A stretch of 50,714 nucleotides of DNA from Clostridiales bacterium DTU089 (GTDB lineage: Bacteria > Bacillota > Clostridia > Oscillospirales > Acutalibacteraceae): positions 1-50,714 of the forward strand of contig LFSB01000023.1 of NCBI GenBank assembly GCA_001513045.1, read 5' to 3'. This document shows, one piece after another, positions 1 to 7,947 of this stretch (within the stretch, counting starts at the first letter, position 1; every line of letters starts with the position of its first letter). The notes beneath the pieces were generated by a model. It made no database searches. It was not told the DNA's origin and saw nothing but the letters and a program-made list of their open reading frames with translations. The position numbers and the translations under genes were made by a program.

Positions 1-1250
1 CCGGAATATGGCAGACGGTGTGGCTTGAGGCGGTTAGCACAAGCCGTATCGACAGCATAAGGCTTTTGCCCGACATTGACGCGGGCACCGTAAAAATCAC
101 TTCCTCACTCATAGATGCGGACGGCTGCACACTTACTGCATTCGTTTTTGACGGCGAAAAGCAGGTCGTGCGCGAAGAAATCGGCTGTGATGCCGAAATC
201 AAGCTTGACAATTTCAGGCTCTGGTCGCCAGAGGAGCCGAATCTCTATGACTTGAAGCTTGAGCTTTCAAAGGACGGCGAGGTGCTCGACTCCGTCATGA
301 GCTACTTCGGCATGAGAAAGTTCAGTATAGAAAAGACCTCCGACGGTTATCCGCGCCTTTTCCTGAACAACAAGGTGTATTTCCAGAACGGCCTTCTCGA
401 CCAGGGCTATTGGTGCGACGGCGTACTTACTCCGCCCACGGACGAGGCAATGATATACGACATCAGGAAGATGAAGGAGCTCGGCTTTAATTTGCTGCGC
501 AAGCACATAAAGGTTGAGCCGGCGCGCTGGTATTACCACTGCGACCGCATAGGAATGCTCGTCTGGCAGGACATGGTCAGCGGCGGTCAATACATCGGTA
601 CGCTTCTTGCTGGCGCGCTTCCGAACATCGGAATAAATGTAAAGGACAACAAATATAACGCCTTCAAGCGCGGCAACCCCAAGTGGAGAGCGGATTTCAG
701 ACGTGAGCTTTCAGAGGTTCTCGCACAGCTTTATAACAGCGTTTCAATATGCTGCTGGGTGCCCTTCAACGAGGGCTGGGGTCAGTTTGACGCAAAGGAA
801 ATCGCAGACGAGGTAAAGGCGTTTGACCCGAGCCGTTATGTCGACCATGCAAGCGGCTGGCATGACCAGAAGGGCGGAGATTTTAAAAGCATACACCGTT
901 ATATTGTGCCTGTTACACGTCCGCGTCCGGAGAGCCGTCCGTTTGTACTCAGTGAATACGGCGGATACAGCCGCGTGATAGACAACCACGTCTGGAACAA
1001 GGCAAAGAGCTTCGGATATAAGATGTATGCCTCGCAGGAGAGCCTTACCAAGGCGTACAGAGCGCTGTTTGAAAAGCAGATTTTCCCGCTTATCCCCAAG
1101 GGGCTTTGCGCTCTTGTTTACACTCAGGTCAGCGATGTCGAGTTTGAGGTCAACGGCCTTCTCACCTATGACCGCGAGCTTGTCAAGCTTGATGAGGCAA
1201 CCGTGAAGGAGCTTAACGCCGAGGCAATGCGTCTGGGCTGCGCTGAATAA
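1..1250 (+). CDS. Glycoside hydrolase family 2 protein (5' end outside window)
   Basis: Glycosidase of the GH2 clan (beta-galactosidase, beta-mannosidase or beta-glucuronidase type), probably cytoplasmic since no signal is visible in the part seen. The frame is open to the window edge and its first codons read GIWQTVWLE, the conserved end of the GH2 sugar-binding domain, so the GTG at 18 is not the real start. An immunoglobulin-like domain follows, then the TIM barrel. The general acid/base Glu is in FNEGWG (about residue 252 counted from 18) and the nucleophile Glu is in LSEYGG (about residue 313). It ends soon after the barrel without a large C-terminal domain. It sits 42 nt upstream of a PHP protein and an amidohydrolase on the same strand, so a catabolic operon is likely. 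Substrate cannot be told from sequence. Confidence 0.9.
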   Translation, partial: GIWQTVWLEAVSTSRIDSIRLLPDIDAGTVKITSSLIDADGCTLTAFVFDGEKQVVREEIGCDAEIKLDNFRLWSPEEPNLYDLKLELSKDGEVLDSVMSYFGMRKFSIEKTSDGYPRLFLNNKVYFQNGLLDQGYWCDGVLTPPTDEAMIYDIRKMKELGFNLLRKHIKVEPARWYYHCDRIGMLVWQDMVSGGQYIGTLLAGALPNIGINVKDNKYNAFKRGNPKWRADFRRELSEVLAQLYNSVSICCWVPFNEGWGQFDAKEIADEVKAFDPSRYVDHASGWHDQKGGDFKSIHRYIVPVTRPRPESRPFVLSEYGGYSRVIDNHVWNKAKSFGYKMYASQESLTKAYRALFEKQIFPLIPKGLCALVYTQVSDVEFEVNGLLTYDRELVKLDEATVKELNAEAMRLGCAE

Positions 1251-1292
1251 AATTTACAATACAACTAAAAATAAAAAGGACGGCGTATTCAC

Positions 1293-2654
1293 ATGAAAAA
1301 GGAACTCAGCTATTACGATATTTTTCCGAAGGTTATTCCTGTCGGTAAGCAGGTCACTCTTACGGTGCGTCCTCTCGGCGCACATGCGGCGTTTGAACAG
1401 GGCAGGGAATATGATTTGAGAATACACGGTCTCGATGACGGCGAGCTGCGAAACTATCCGGACAGGAACAACGCCTTCTGCTTTGCGGTTACGCCCGATG
1501 CGGACGGCTGCCTTCGCGTGAGCTTCACCTTCGGCAGCGAGCAGGAATATTATGTCAGGCTTTACAACGAGGAGGGCAGGAAATCACTCCAGCTTTCCGT
1601 TTACGCGGTGAACTCCGACCTTGTGGGGCGCTATCCCTTCCTCGGCGACCTGCACATGCACACCTGCCGCTCGGACGGAAGCGAGGCACCCGCGGTGGTT
1701 GCGGCAAATTACCGCCGTATGGGCTATGATTTCACCGTAATATCCGACCATCAGCGCTATTATCCGTCGCTTGAGGCGATAGCTGCCTATAAGGATGTGA
1801 GTACCGATTTCGCAATAATCCCCGGAGAAGAAATTCACCTTCCCGACAATGACGTTCATATTGTCAACTTCGGCGGCGAGTACAGCGTCAACGGCCTTGT
1901 CGATTGTACCTCACAAATAGCTGAACGCGGTACGGACAAAAAATTCCGCAGCATAAACGAGTCGGCATGCCCCGAAACCATGAGCAAGGAAGCCTTCATT
2001 GCCGAGGTCGAGGCGCTCATACCCGGGCTGAACATTCCCGACGGAATAGAAAAATACACCTATGCCGCATGCGTGTGGATATTCAACCACATCAAAAAGG
2101 GCAACGGCCTCGGAATTTTCTGCCATCCCTACTGGATTTCAAACGTATTTCAGGTTCCCGTGAGCTTTACCGAATACATGCTTGAGCAGAAGCCGTTTGA
2201 CGCGTTTGAGGTTTTCGGCGGCGAATCATACTATCAGCAGAACGGATTCCAGGGTCTTGCGTATTATGAAATGCGCGCAAAGGGCTGTGATTTCCCGGTT
2301 GTCGGCAGCTCGGATTCGCACGGCTCGGTCAACAATCCGAACGCATGCGTGGCAAAAACCATCGTATTTTCCCCCGAAAATGAGAGGACGAAGCTTATAT
2401 CCTCAATAAAGGCAAAATATTCGGTGGCGCTTGATTATATGAGCAAGGAATATCGCCTTGCCGGTGATTTCAGGCTTGCGCGCTATGCCTCGTTCCTGCT
2501 TGAAAATTACTTTGAGCTTCATGACGAGCTTTGCTACGAGGAGGGCAGACTCATGAAGGAGTACTGCACACTCGGCAGCGAGGAGAGCCGCGCGGGACTC
2601 GAAGCGGCACACGGCAGAACAGACGCCATGCGCAAAAAATACTTTGCATTTTGA
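1293..2654 (+). CDS. PHP-domain metal-dependent phosphoesterase family protein
   Basis: Predicted metal-dependent phosphatase of the PHP (polymerase and histidinol phosphatase) superfamily, 453 aa. Residues 1 to about 110 form a beta-rich N-terminal domain of unknown role. The PHP core then shows the metal-binding motifs in order: GDLHMHTCRSDGS, VISDHQ, GEEIHLP, FCHPYW and GSSDSHG. A helical tail of about 80 residues follows. The ATG has an AAAAGGA site 11 nt upstream. It lies between a GH2 enzyme and an amidohydrolase, which suggests a role in sugar or sugar-phosphate catabolism, but the substrate is not known. The family assignment is firm from the His/Asp motifs; the reaction is inference. 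Confidence 0.85.
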   Translation: MKKELSYYDIFPKVIPVGKQVTLTVRPLGAHAAFEQGREYDLRIHGLDDGELRNYPDRNNAFCFAVTPDADGCLRVSFTFGSEQEYYVRLYNEEGRKSLQLSVYAVNSDLVGRYPFLGDLHMHTCRSDGSEAPAVVAANYRRMGYDFTVISDHQRYYPSLEAIAAYKDVSTDFAIIPGEEIHLPDNDVHIVNFGGEYSVNGLVDCTSQIAERGTDKKFRSINESACPETMSKEAFIAEVEALIPGLNIPDGIEKYTYAACVWIFNHIKKGNGLGIFCHPYWISNVFQVPVSFTEYMLEQKPFDAFEVFGGESYYQQNGFQGLAYYEMRAKGCDFPVVGSSDSHGSVNNPNACVAKTIVFSPENERTKLISSIKAKYSVALDYMSKEYRLAGDFRLARYASFLLENYFELHDELCYEEGRLMKEYCTLGSEESRAGLEAAHGRTDAMRKKYFAF

Positions 2655-2668
2655 AAGAAGCAAATTCT

Positions 2669-3466
2669 ATGGTAATTGATTTTCATACGCATGTCTTTCC
2701 GGACGCACTTGCTCCGAAAGCAAAAAAAGCCCTCACCGAGAGCATAAACAATCTTTACAAGCCCGTTACCGACCTCACAGTCGGCGGGCTTGTTGAGCGC
2801 ATGGACGAGTGGGGAATAGATATTTCCGTTACGCAACCGGTGGTGACGAAGCCTTCACAGCTGAAAACCACAAACGAATGGGCAGCGTCAACCGCAAGCG
2901 ACAGAATAATACCCTTCGGCGGAATATATCCGAATACGGACGACTGGAAGCGCGACATTGATTTTGTGTTGTCTTTAGGCTTTAAGGGGCTGAAGCTTCA
3001 TCCTGAATATCAGGGCTTTGTTGTCGATGCGCCGGAGCAGCTCCGGCTTTATGATTATGCCCTGAGCCGCGGTCTTATTCTTCTTTTTCATGCCGGAGCC
3101 GACCCCGCCTTCAAGCCGCCGTTCCGCTCAAGTCCGCGTCAGTTCGCTCACATACTCGATGAAATGCGTGGCGGAGTGATAGTTGCGGCGCATTTCGGCG
3201 GTCACGCACAATGGGATGAGGTGCTTGAGGTGCTTGCCGGACGTGATATTTACCTCGATACATCAATGGGGTTTGAATATTTCACACAGAAGCAATTTCT
3301 TGATATACTCAACGCACACGGAAGCAAAAGGATACTTTTCGCGTCCGATTCCCCGTGGAGCAACACCGGCAGAGAGCTTGAGCATCTCCGCGCCATGCCG
3401 ATAACGGAGGCTCAAAAAGAGGATATTCTCTCGCGTAATGCCTGCAGAATACTCGGATTGCGTTAA
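2669..3466 (+). CDS. Amidohydrolase family protein (amidohydrolase-2 TIM barrel)
   Basis: A 265-aa metal-dependent hydrolase or decarboxylase of the amidohydrolase-2 family (ACMS decarboxylase/dihydroxybenzoate decarboxylase-like fold). The N-terminus MVIDFHTHVFP carries the HxH metal motif. FHAGADP and AAHFGG hold further His ligands, and ILFASDSPW holds the conserved barrel-end Asp. The open frame extends back to 2531 inside the upstream PHP gene, but only the ATG at 2669, just after the upstream stop and preceded by GAAAGAAG, gives the normal family start. It is the last gene of the probable GH2-PHP-amidohydrolase operon. The substrate is not recognisable. Confidence 0.87.
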   Translation: MVIDFHTHVFPDALAPKAKKALTESINNLYKPVTDLTVGGLVERMDEWGIDISVTQPVVTKPSQLKTTNEWAASTASDRIIPFGGIYPNTDDWKRDIDFVLSLGFKGLKLHPEYQGFVVDAPEQLRLYDYALSRGLILLFHAGADPAFKPPFRSSPRQFAHILDEMRGGVIVAAHFGGHAQWDEVLEVLAGRDIYLDTSMGFEYFTQKQFLDILNAHGSKRILFASDSPWSNTGRELEHLRAMPITEAQKEDILSRNACRILGLR

Positions 3467-3520
3467 GCTTCGGGGATTCCGTGTAGCTGTTGGATGTTAG
3501 CTCGCAGCGCTTACGGCTAT

Positions 3521-4033
3521 CGAAAGCCTCCTTTGGCAAAGGAGGTGGCAGGACGTAAGTCCTGACGGAGGATTGCCTGTAGCTTGTAGCTGTTAGCCTG
3601 TAGCCTGTGGTGCTTTTGGCTATCGAAAGCCTCCCTTATATAAGGGAGGGGGACCGACGCGAATGCGGCGGTGGAGGGATTCCGTGCGGCTGTTGGTTCG
3701 TAGCTTGCAGCGGCGAGCTAAAGCCTCCTTTGGCAAAGGAGGTGGCAGGACGTAAGTCCCGACGGAGGATTGATGCTTGATTGGTTTTTGGGTTTGGTTA
3801 ATTTTAGGCTTTGCGGTAAGATTTATCTGCTTATCAATCCTCAGTCCGCTTCGCGGACAGCTCCTTTTCAAAGGAGCCTTTAAGTGCGGCGCTTCGCGGA
3901 TTTTCCCTCAGAAACATGGTCGCCTTGCTCGCTTGGAGCGCTTCGCAATTCTCCCTGTTTCTTCACTCGCGCACCTCGCTGCTTCCGCCTCCGGCGGCGC
4001 TTCGGTGTGCTCCCCTTTTCAAAGGAGCCTTTA
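3521..4033. repeat. Cluster of five imperfect palindromic intergenic repeats
   Basis: The gap between the convergent amidohydrolase and GH3 genes contains no gene but has related copies of one element. Each has a short hairpin such as CCTCCTTTGGCAAAGGAGG, then a GGACGTAAGTCC-type hairpin and the end GGAGGATT. Copies on the plus strand lie at about 3521-3575, 3622-3682 (arms CCTCCCTTATATAAGGGAGG) and 3720-3775. Inverted copies lie at about 3833-3882 and 3985-4033, each with CTCC(C)CTTTTCAAAGGAGCC. The segments between copies also repeat (GTAGCTGTTAGCCTGTAGC). This resembles the miniature palindromic elements scattered in Oscillospiraceae genomes; it lacks the uniform spacing of a CRISPR array. 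Confidence 0.75.
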
Positions 4034-4062
4034 TAGGCGGCGCTTGCGGCTTTAGCTGCAAG

Positions 4063-6480
4063 CTAAACTTTTTTTACGGAAATCACCATCTTCAGCACAT
4101 TTTTCGCCGTGCGCTGCAGCTCTGCACGCGTGATGCCTCCGTCCTTGCCGAGTGAGGCAAGCAGTGTGCCGTCCGGCTTGCGCTTGCCGGTGCGTTTTCC
4201 TCCCGGCATGAGCACGTCAACCTGTGCGCGTACACGGTAGGCGTTGTCGCACAGCCTCGGAAATTCAGGACTTTTTGAGCTTCTCATCCACCAGTCCGTC
4301 ATCACGCAGCCGTCATAGCCCCACTCGTTGCGCAGGATATCCGTGCAAAGCTCGTAGTTATAATGTCCCCATACACCGTTTATCTTGTTATATGATGTCA
4401 TAAGATTTTTCGGTGCGGCCTCTTTTACACATATCTCAAAGCCCTTGAGATATATTTCCCGCAGTGCGCGCTCGGAAACTCTTGAGTCGTTGTAGTTGCG
4501 GTTTGTCTCCTGATTGTTACAGGCGAAGTGCTTAGGACATGCCGAAAGTCCGGAGTCCTGCACACCACGGACAAAAGCCGAGGCTGTCTTTCCGGTTATC
4601 AGCGGGTCCTCGGAAAAGTATTCAAAATTTCGTCCGCACAGAGGGCTGCGATGAATATTCATACCGGGGCCGAGCAGAATGTCCGAGCCCTTTTCGCGCA
4701 TCTCCGCTCCGAGTGCCGAATACAGTCTTTCAACAAGGGCGGTATTCCATGTGCACGCGAGCGCCGTTCCTACGGGCAGCAGGGAGCAGCACGCTTTCAG
4801 GCGGATTCCGGACGGTCCGTCGGTGGTTATAACCGGCGGGATTCCCTTGTCCCTCAGTGATTGTGTAACTCCGCCTATTGCGCCGGCGTTTCCCTTTGCA
4901 CCGAGAGAGCTGTCCATGGTGTAATCCCCGCGGCTGATAGCCTCAAGCTCATCATTGTCAAGCTGAGCAATGAAGTCCGAAACGGAGATTTTCCCGCTTG
5001 TGACATCCGAAAGCTTAAAGCCTTTATTTCCCGTATACGGTATTTCCTCCGGCAGATTCCGGAGGATTTTTTCTTTCAGTGATACGGTGCGCGCAGGTAC
5101 GGCTTCGTATGCCGTTGCGCCGTCGGAATTTACAAGTCTTTCAAATCCGGCGGAGGGAGCGGATACCTCCGTGTGCTTTTTCATCACCCGTGTATTTTCA
5201 ATATTGAACTCCCATACCTTCCCGGCACTGCGAACGTCCTTGCCGACATATATTCCGTAGCTGCCGCTCTCAAGCACATAGCAGGACTTGTTGCCCGTCT
5301 TTCCGGCGTCATCGTATGAGGAAATAAGATAGAGCGGAAAGCGCAGGGTCAGCTGCTCGCTTTCTCCGGCTTCCAGAGTGCGGGTCTTGGCAAACGCGGC
5401 GAGAACTCTCGAGGGCTTGCCGAGAAGCCCCTGCGGTGCCTCGCAGTATACCTGCACAACCTCACTGCCCCTGCACTTCCCGGTGTTGGACACAGTGACG
5501 TTAATTTCCGCCTCATCGGAGGCGAGCGTTGCTCCGTTGAAGGATATTTCGGTCTGAGCGTATCCGAGGCCGAAGCCGAAGGGGTAAAGCACCTTGTCCC
5601 TTGCGAAGGTTTCAAAGTAACGGTAGCCTACATATATGTCCTCACGATACTGATTATATTTTCTGTCTCCGAAGTCTGCCGAGCAGGGGTAGTCCGAATA
5701 TTTTTCCGCAATCGTGTCGGTGAGCCTGCCAGAGGGCTCACGGCTTCCCGAAAGCACGTCCGCGAGAGCGTTGCCGCTCTCCATTCCGCCCTGCCACGGA
5801 ACAAGCAGTGCGCCTATTGCATCGCCGTACTCGCGCAGCCAGGACATGTCAATCACGTTTCCGGTGTTCAGCACCGCGGTAACACTTTTGAATGCAGAGG
5901 TGACTGTTCGCAGCATCTGTCTTTCGGTATCGGTGAGATAGTAGCTGCCGCTTTCGAGGGCGTTTTCTCTGTCCTCACCGGCGGACCTTCCGATTATCAC
6001 CACCGCACAGTCGGATACACTCGCCGCCCTTTCGGCAACCTCTCTTGTCAGAGGCATCTCCTCGTGAAATCTCGGCCAGTGTCCCCAGAAGCCGTGGTCG
6101 GCGGGGTGCTCGCGGCACCAGTCCTCATATATACAGGCAAGCTCCTCATTGAGGACAAGCTGTCCGTTTTCCCTGAGCGCCTCAATAAGATTTCGCTTGT
6201 ACGGCGCGTTTATATCTCCGCCCGAGCCGTAGCCGACGCAAAACCAGTCAAGCTGAACCCTGCCGAATACAGACACCCGTGTGCCCTCCGGATAGGGGAG
6301 TATACCGTCATTTTTCAGCAGCACCGTGCCCTCGGCGCCCGCCTGCCGGATAAGCTCCGGCATACCGGGTGTTATAACGGTTTCGCCTACATCCTTGCCG
6401 CCCTCGTTCTGGGCGAGAGAGTTTACGATTTTGCCTATTGCATTGTATGCCGCGCGTTTTATTTTTTCGGTTTGCTTCAT
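4063..6480 (-). CDS. Glycoside hydrolase family 3 with permuted domain order
   Basis: Predicted beta-glucosidase/beta-xylosidase-type exo-enzyme of 805 aa, probably cytoplasmic (no signal peptide). The usual GH3 order is reversed. The GH3 C-terminal alpha/beta sandwich comes first (from about residue 45, RQAGAEGTVLLKNDG), then a fibronectin-III-like domain (about 300-400), then the catalytic GH3 N-terminal barrel at the C-terminus: TTDGPSGIR, GPGMNIHRSPLCGRNFE, CPKHFACNNQE, and CVMTDWW containing the nucleophile Asp. Such permuted GH3 enzymes are known from Ruminococcus and Butyrivibrio. The ATG has an AGGGACGG site 8 nt upstream and a plausible promoter at 6525-6553. It converges on the GH2 operon across the repeat cluster. 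A GCTTGC/GCAAGC hairpin overlaps its stop but lacks a T tract. Confidence 0.92.
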   Translation of the reverse strand: MKQTEKIKRAAYNAIGKIVNSLAQNEGGKDVGETVITPGMPELIRQAGAEGTVLLKNDGILPYPEGTRVSVFGRVQLDWFCVGYGSGGDINAPYKRNLIEALRENGQLVLNEELACIYEDWCREHPADHGFWGHWPRFHEEMPLTREVAERAASVSDCAVVIIGRSAGEDRENALESGSYYLTDTERQMLRTVTSAFKSVTAVLNTGNVIDMSWLREYGDAIGALLVPWQGGMESGNALADVLSGSREPSGRLTDTIAEKYSDYPCSADFGDRKYNQYREDIYVGYRYFETFARDKVLYPFGFGLGYAQTEISFNGATLASDEAEINVTVSNTGKCRGSEVVQVYCEAPQGLLGKPSRVLAAFAKTRTLEAGESEQLTLRFPLYLISSYDDAGKTGNKSCYVLESGSYGIYVGKDVRSAGKVWEFNIENTRVMKKHTEVSAPSAGFERLVNSDGATAYEAVPARTVSLKEKILRNLPEEIPYTGNKGFKLSDVTSGKISVSDFIAQLDNDELEAISRGDYTMDSSLGAKGNAGAIGGVTQSLRDKGIPPVITTDGPSGIRLKACCSLLPVGTALACTWNTALVERLYSALGAEMREKGSDILLGPGMNIHRSPLCGRNFEYFSEDPLITGKTASAFVRGVQDSGLSACPKHFACNNQETNRNYNDSRVSERALREIYLKGFEICVKEAAPKNLMTSYNKINGVWGHYNYELCTDILRNEWGYDGCVMTDWWMRSSKSPEFPRLCDNAYRVRAQVDVLMPGGKRTGKRKPDGTLLASLGKDGGITRAELQRTAKNVLKMVISVKKV

Positions 6481-6524
6481 GCTTATCGCCGTCCCTTTGA
6501 GATTTTTTTATAACTCTGCAAAAA

Positions 6525-6553
6525 ATTTTATCATATCGAACGGGCAAAAGCAA
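6525..6553 (-). promoter_or_regulatory. Probable sigma-A promoter of the GH3 gene
   Basis: On the minus strand TTGCTT (6553-6548) is followed after exactly 17 nt by TAAAAT (6530-6525), 45 nt before the GH3 start codon. No clear operator is seen next to it. Confidence 0.55.
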
Positions 6554-6642
6554 GTTTAGTGATTGATTAGTCTTTTTTGCTGCCCTTCGGCATACAAATA
6601 TACCGTGTCCTATGATATTTTATGCCCGAAAGGAATGGTAAG

Positions 6643-7125
6643 ATGTTTGTGCTTTCCGTGAAATCATCAAAAATAAAGGTGTGGGCGATAGGCGTGGCGG
6701 CAATCGCCTGCATATGCGGCGTAACGCTTCTGGCAATCAATCACAGAGCGGATACCGTCTCGAAAAATGAGGGACTTGTTGTCAGAGGCGCAACGTCTCA
6801 GGAGCGCGAGGCTTTTCTTGCGCAGTTCGGCTGGACGGTCAATCCGGAGCCGCTTGAGGTGACGGAAATAATGATTCCGGCAGAATTTGACGAGGTGTAT
6901 AACGAGTACAATAAAATTCAGCTTGCACAGCAGTTTGACCTTTCAAAGTATTGCTCAAAACGTGTCAAACGCTGGACCTACGAGATAACCAACTATCCGG
7001 GCTATACCGCCGGAAGCGGCTGTATACGTGCGAATCTGCTTGTTTTTGACGGGCAGATAATCGGCGGGGACGTGTGCTCGGTTGAATTGAACGGCTTCAT
7101 GCACGGGTTTGAGAAGCTGCAGTGA
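6643..7125 (+). CDS. DUF4830 membrane-anchored protein
   Basis: A 160-aa protein with one N-terminal membrane segment (VWAIGVAAIACICGVTLLAI) and an extracytoplasmic DUF4830-type domain. The domain shows the family pattern as I recall it: EREAFLAQFGW, then IPAEFDEVYNEYN, then FDLSKYCSKRVKRWTYEITN and a glycine-rich beta end. Function is unknown; the family is common in Clostridia as a small envelope protein. An in-frame ATG at 6622 is possible, but the ATG at 6643 has GAAAGGA at a good distance and puts the membrane segment at the normal place. It is a single gene closed by the terminator at 7187-7220. Confidence 0.75.
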   Translation: MFVLSVKSSKIKVWAIGVAAIACICGVTLLAINHRADTVSKNEGLVVRGATSQEREAFLAQFGWTVNPEPLEVTEIMIPAEFDEVYNEYNKIQLAQQFDLSKYCSKRVKRWTYEITNYPGYTAGSGCIRANLLVFDGQIIGGDVCSVELNGFMHGFEKLQ

Positions 7126-7186
7126 ATGCCCGGTTGGAAGTTGTGACAGGCAACCCGGACAGCGAGTTGATGATTAAAAATTCAAA

Positions 7187-7220
7187 CAAATTCGGGCACC
7201 CGTACGGATGCCCGAATTTG
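7187..7220. terminator. Bidirectional terminator, perfect 12-bp stem
   Basis: CAAATTCGGGCA pairs with TGCCCGAATTTG around a 10-nt loop. It is followed on the plus strand by TTGTTTT and on the minus strand by a TTTGAATTTTTAA tract. It lies between the convergent DUF4830 gene (+) and the small RHH gene (-), so it probably serves both. Confidence 0.85.
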
Positions 7221-7228
7221 TTGTTTTA

Positions 7229-7402
7229 TCATTTATCCGATGTGCTGATTTTACCGTGTTCTTTTTCAAAATCAGCTACACATTGACGCAATAGAAAAAG
7301 TATCTGCGCATTTACGGAACGTCCTTCGTAAGCGCAAACGTAATGAACCTTGGTAAGCAATGTATCATCAATGCGAAGCCCGAAATGCTTTTCACTTTCC
7401 AA
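7229..7402 (-). CDS. Small Arc-type ribbon-helix-helix DNA-binding protein
   Basis: A 57-aa gene on the minus strand. Its translation begins (TTG start) ESEKHFGLRIDDTLL, then YVCAYEGRSVNAQILFLLRQ and ends FEKEHGKISTSDK. This is the Arc/TraY pattern: a beta strand (HFGLRI), helix A, the GRSVN turn and helix B, with the EFEKEHGKI-like tail common in Clostridia. The TTG at 7402 has GGGGAGG 6 nt upstream. It is divergent from the SLOG gene at 7521, and the 118 nt between them hold a set of palindromes of the ACTCC/GGAGT type suited to an RHH repressor. It likely regulates itself and the SLOG gene (inference). The terminator at 7187-7220 lies right after its stop. Confidence 0.7.
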   Translation of the reverse strand: MESEKHFGLRIDDTLLTKVHYVCAYEGRSVNAQILFLLRQCVADFEKEHGKISTSDK

Positions 7403-7439
7403 AAAAATCCTCCCCTTGGCATTGTTTTGACTTTATTTT

Positions 7440-7497
7440 AACTCCGTTATGTGTTATTATGTGAAAACGGAGTTATTTTAGAGTTGAAACAACTCCG
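7440..7497. promoter_or_regulatory. Operator-like palindrome array between RHH and SLOG genes
   Basis: Two inverted repeats lie in tandem: AACTCCGTT (7440-7448) with AACGGAGTT (7466-7474), and GAGTTG (7481-7486) with CAACTC (7490-7495), the latter running on into CCG. All four half-sites share ACTC(C)/GGAGT. A TTGACT at 7427-7432 with TGTTAT or TATTAT at 7452-7460 could be a plus-strand promoter, with loose spacing. The repeats would cover both divergent promoters, as expected for an RHH autorepressor. Confidence 0.5.
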
Positions 7498-7520
7498 AAT
7501 ATTTTTTGAAGGTGCGAAAT

Positions 7521-7913
7521 TTGAAAATTGCCATAATAGGGTCGAGGAATTTGACTGTTAATAATTTTGAGGATTATTTGCCGGATGGTGTTACGGAAAT
7601 TGTGTCGGGAGGAGCCGGGGGAATAGATAGCTGTGCAAGAGAATATGCACTTTCCAACGGAATAAAACTCACTGAATTTTTGCCGCAATATAATAAATAT
7701 GGCAGAAGCGCTCCGCTAAAGCGCAATTTATTGATTATTGATTATGCAGATGAGGTGTTAGCGTTTTGGGATGGTAAATCGCGCGGAACAGAATATGTTA
7801 TTAATAATTGCAGAAAGGCCGGTAAGAAAGTGTCAGTGTTCAATCCGGAGGTGTATTTAAATAAAGCACCTTCAGTTGCGACTCGGCTTGATTTTTTCAA
7901 CCGTATATGTTAA
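7521..7913 (+). CDS. SLOG/YspA-like (DUF2493-type) nucleotide-binding protein
   Basis: A 130-aa single-domain Rossmann-like protein of the SLOG superfamily (DprA, lysine decarboxylase-like, YspA). It shows IAIIGSRN at the N-terminus, SGGAGGIDSCAREYA in the middle (the GG-x-GGID nucleotide-binding loop) and FWDGKSRGTEYVINNCRKAGKKV at the end, where the GT-x-x-x-I step is typical of DUF2493. Such domains bind nucleotides or nucleotide-derived ligands and are proposed sensors or effectors in stress and phage-related systems. Start chosen at TTG 7521 with GAAGG 8 nt upstream; GTG at 7512 is possible. It is paired divergently with the RHH gene. Only 34 nt separate it from the pseudouridine synthase start, so read-through into that gene is possible. 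Confidence 0.7.
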   Translation: MKIAIIGSRNLTVNNFEDYLPDGVTEIVSGGAGGIDSCAREYALSNGIKLTEFLPQYNKYGRSAPLKRNLLIIDYADEVLAFWDGKSRGTEYVINNCRKAGKKVSVFNPEVYLNKAPSVATRLDFFNRIC

Positions 7914-7947
7914 AGTACGGACATACTTTATGAAAAGGATGTGCCGT

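Noticed and set aside
3521-4033. Repeats considered as a CRISPR array
   Set aside because: Copies differ in sequence, orientation and spacing, and no cas genes are near.
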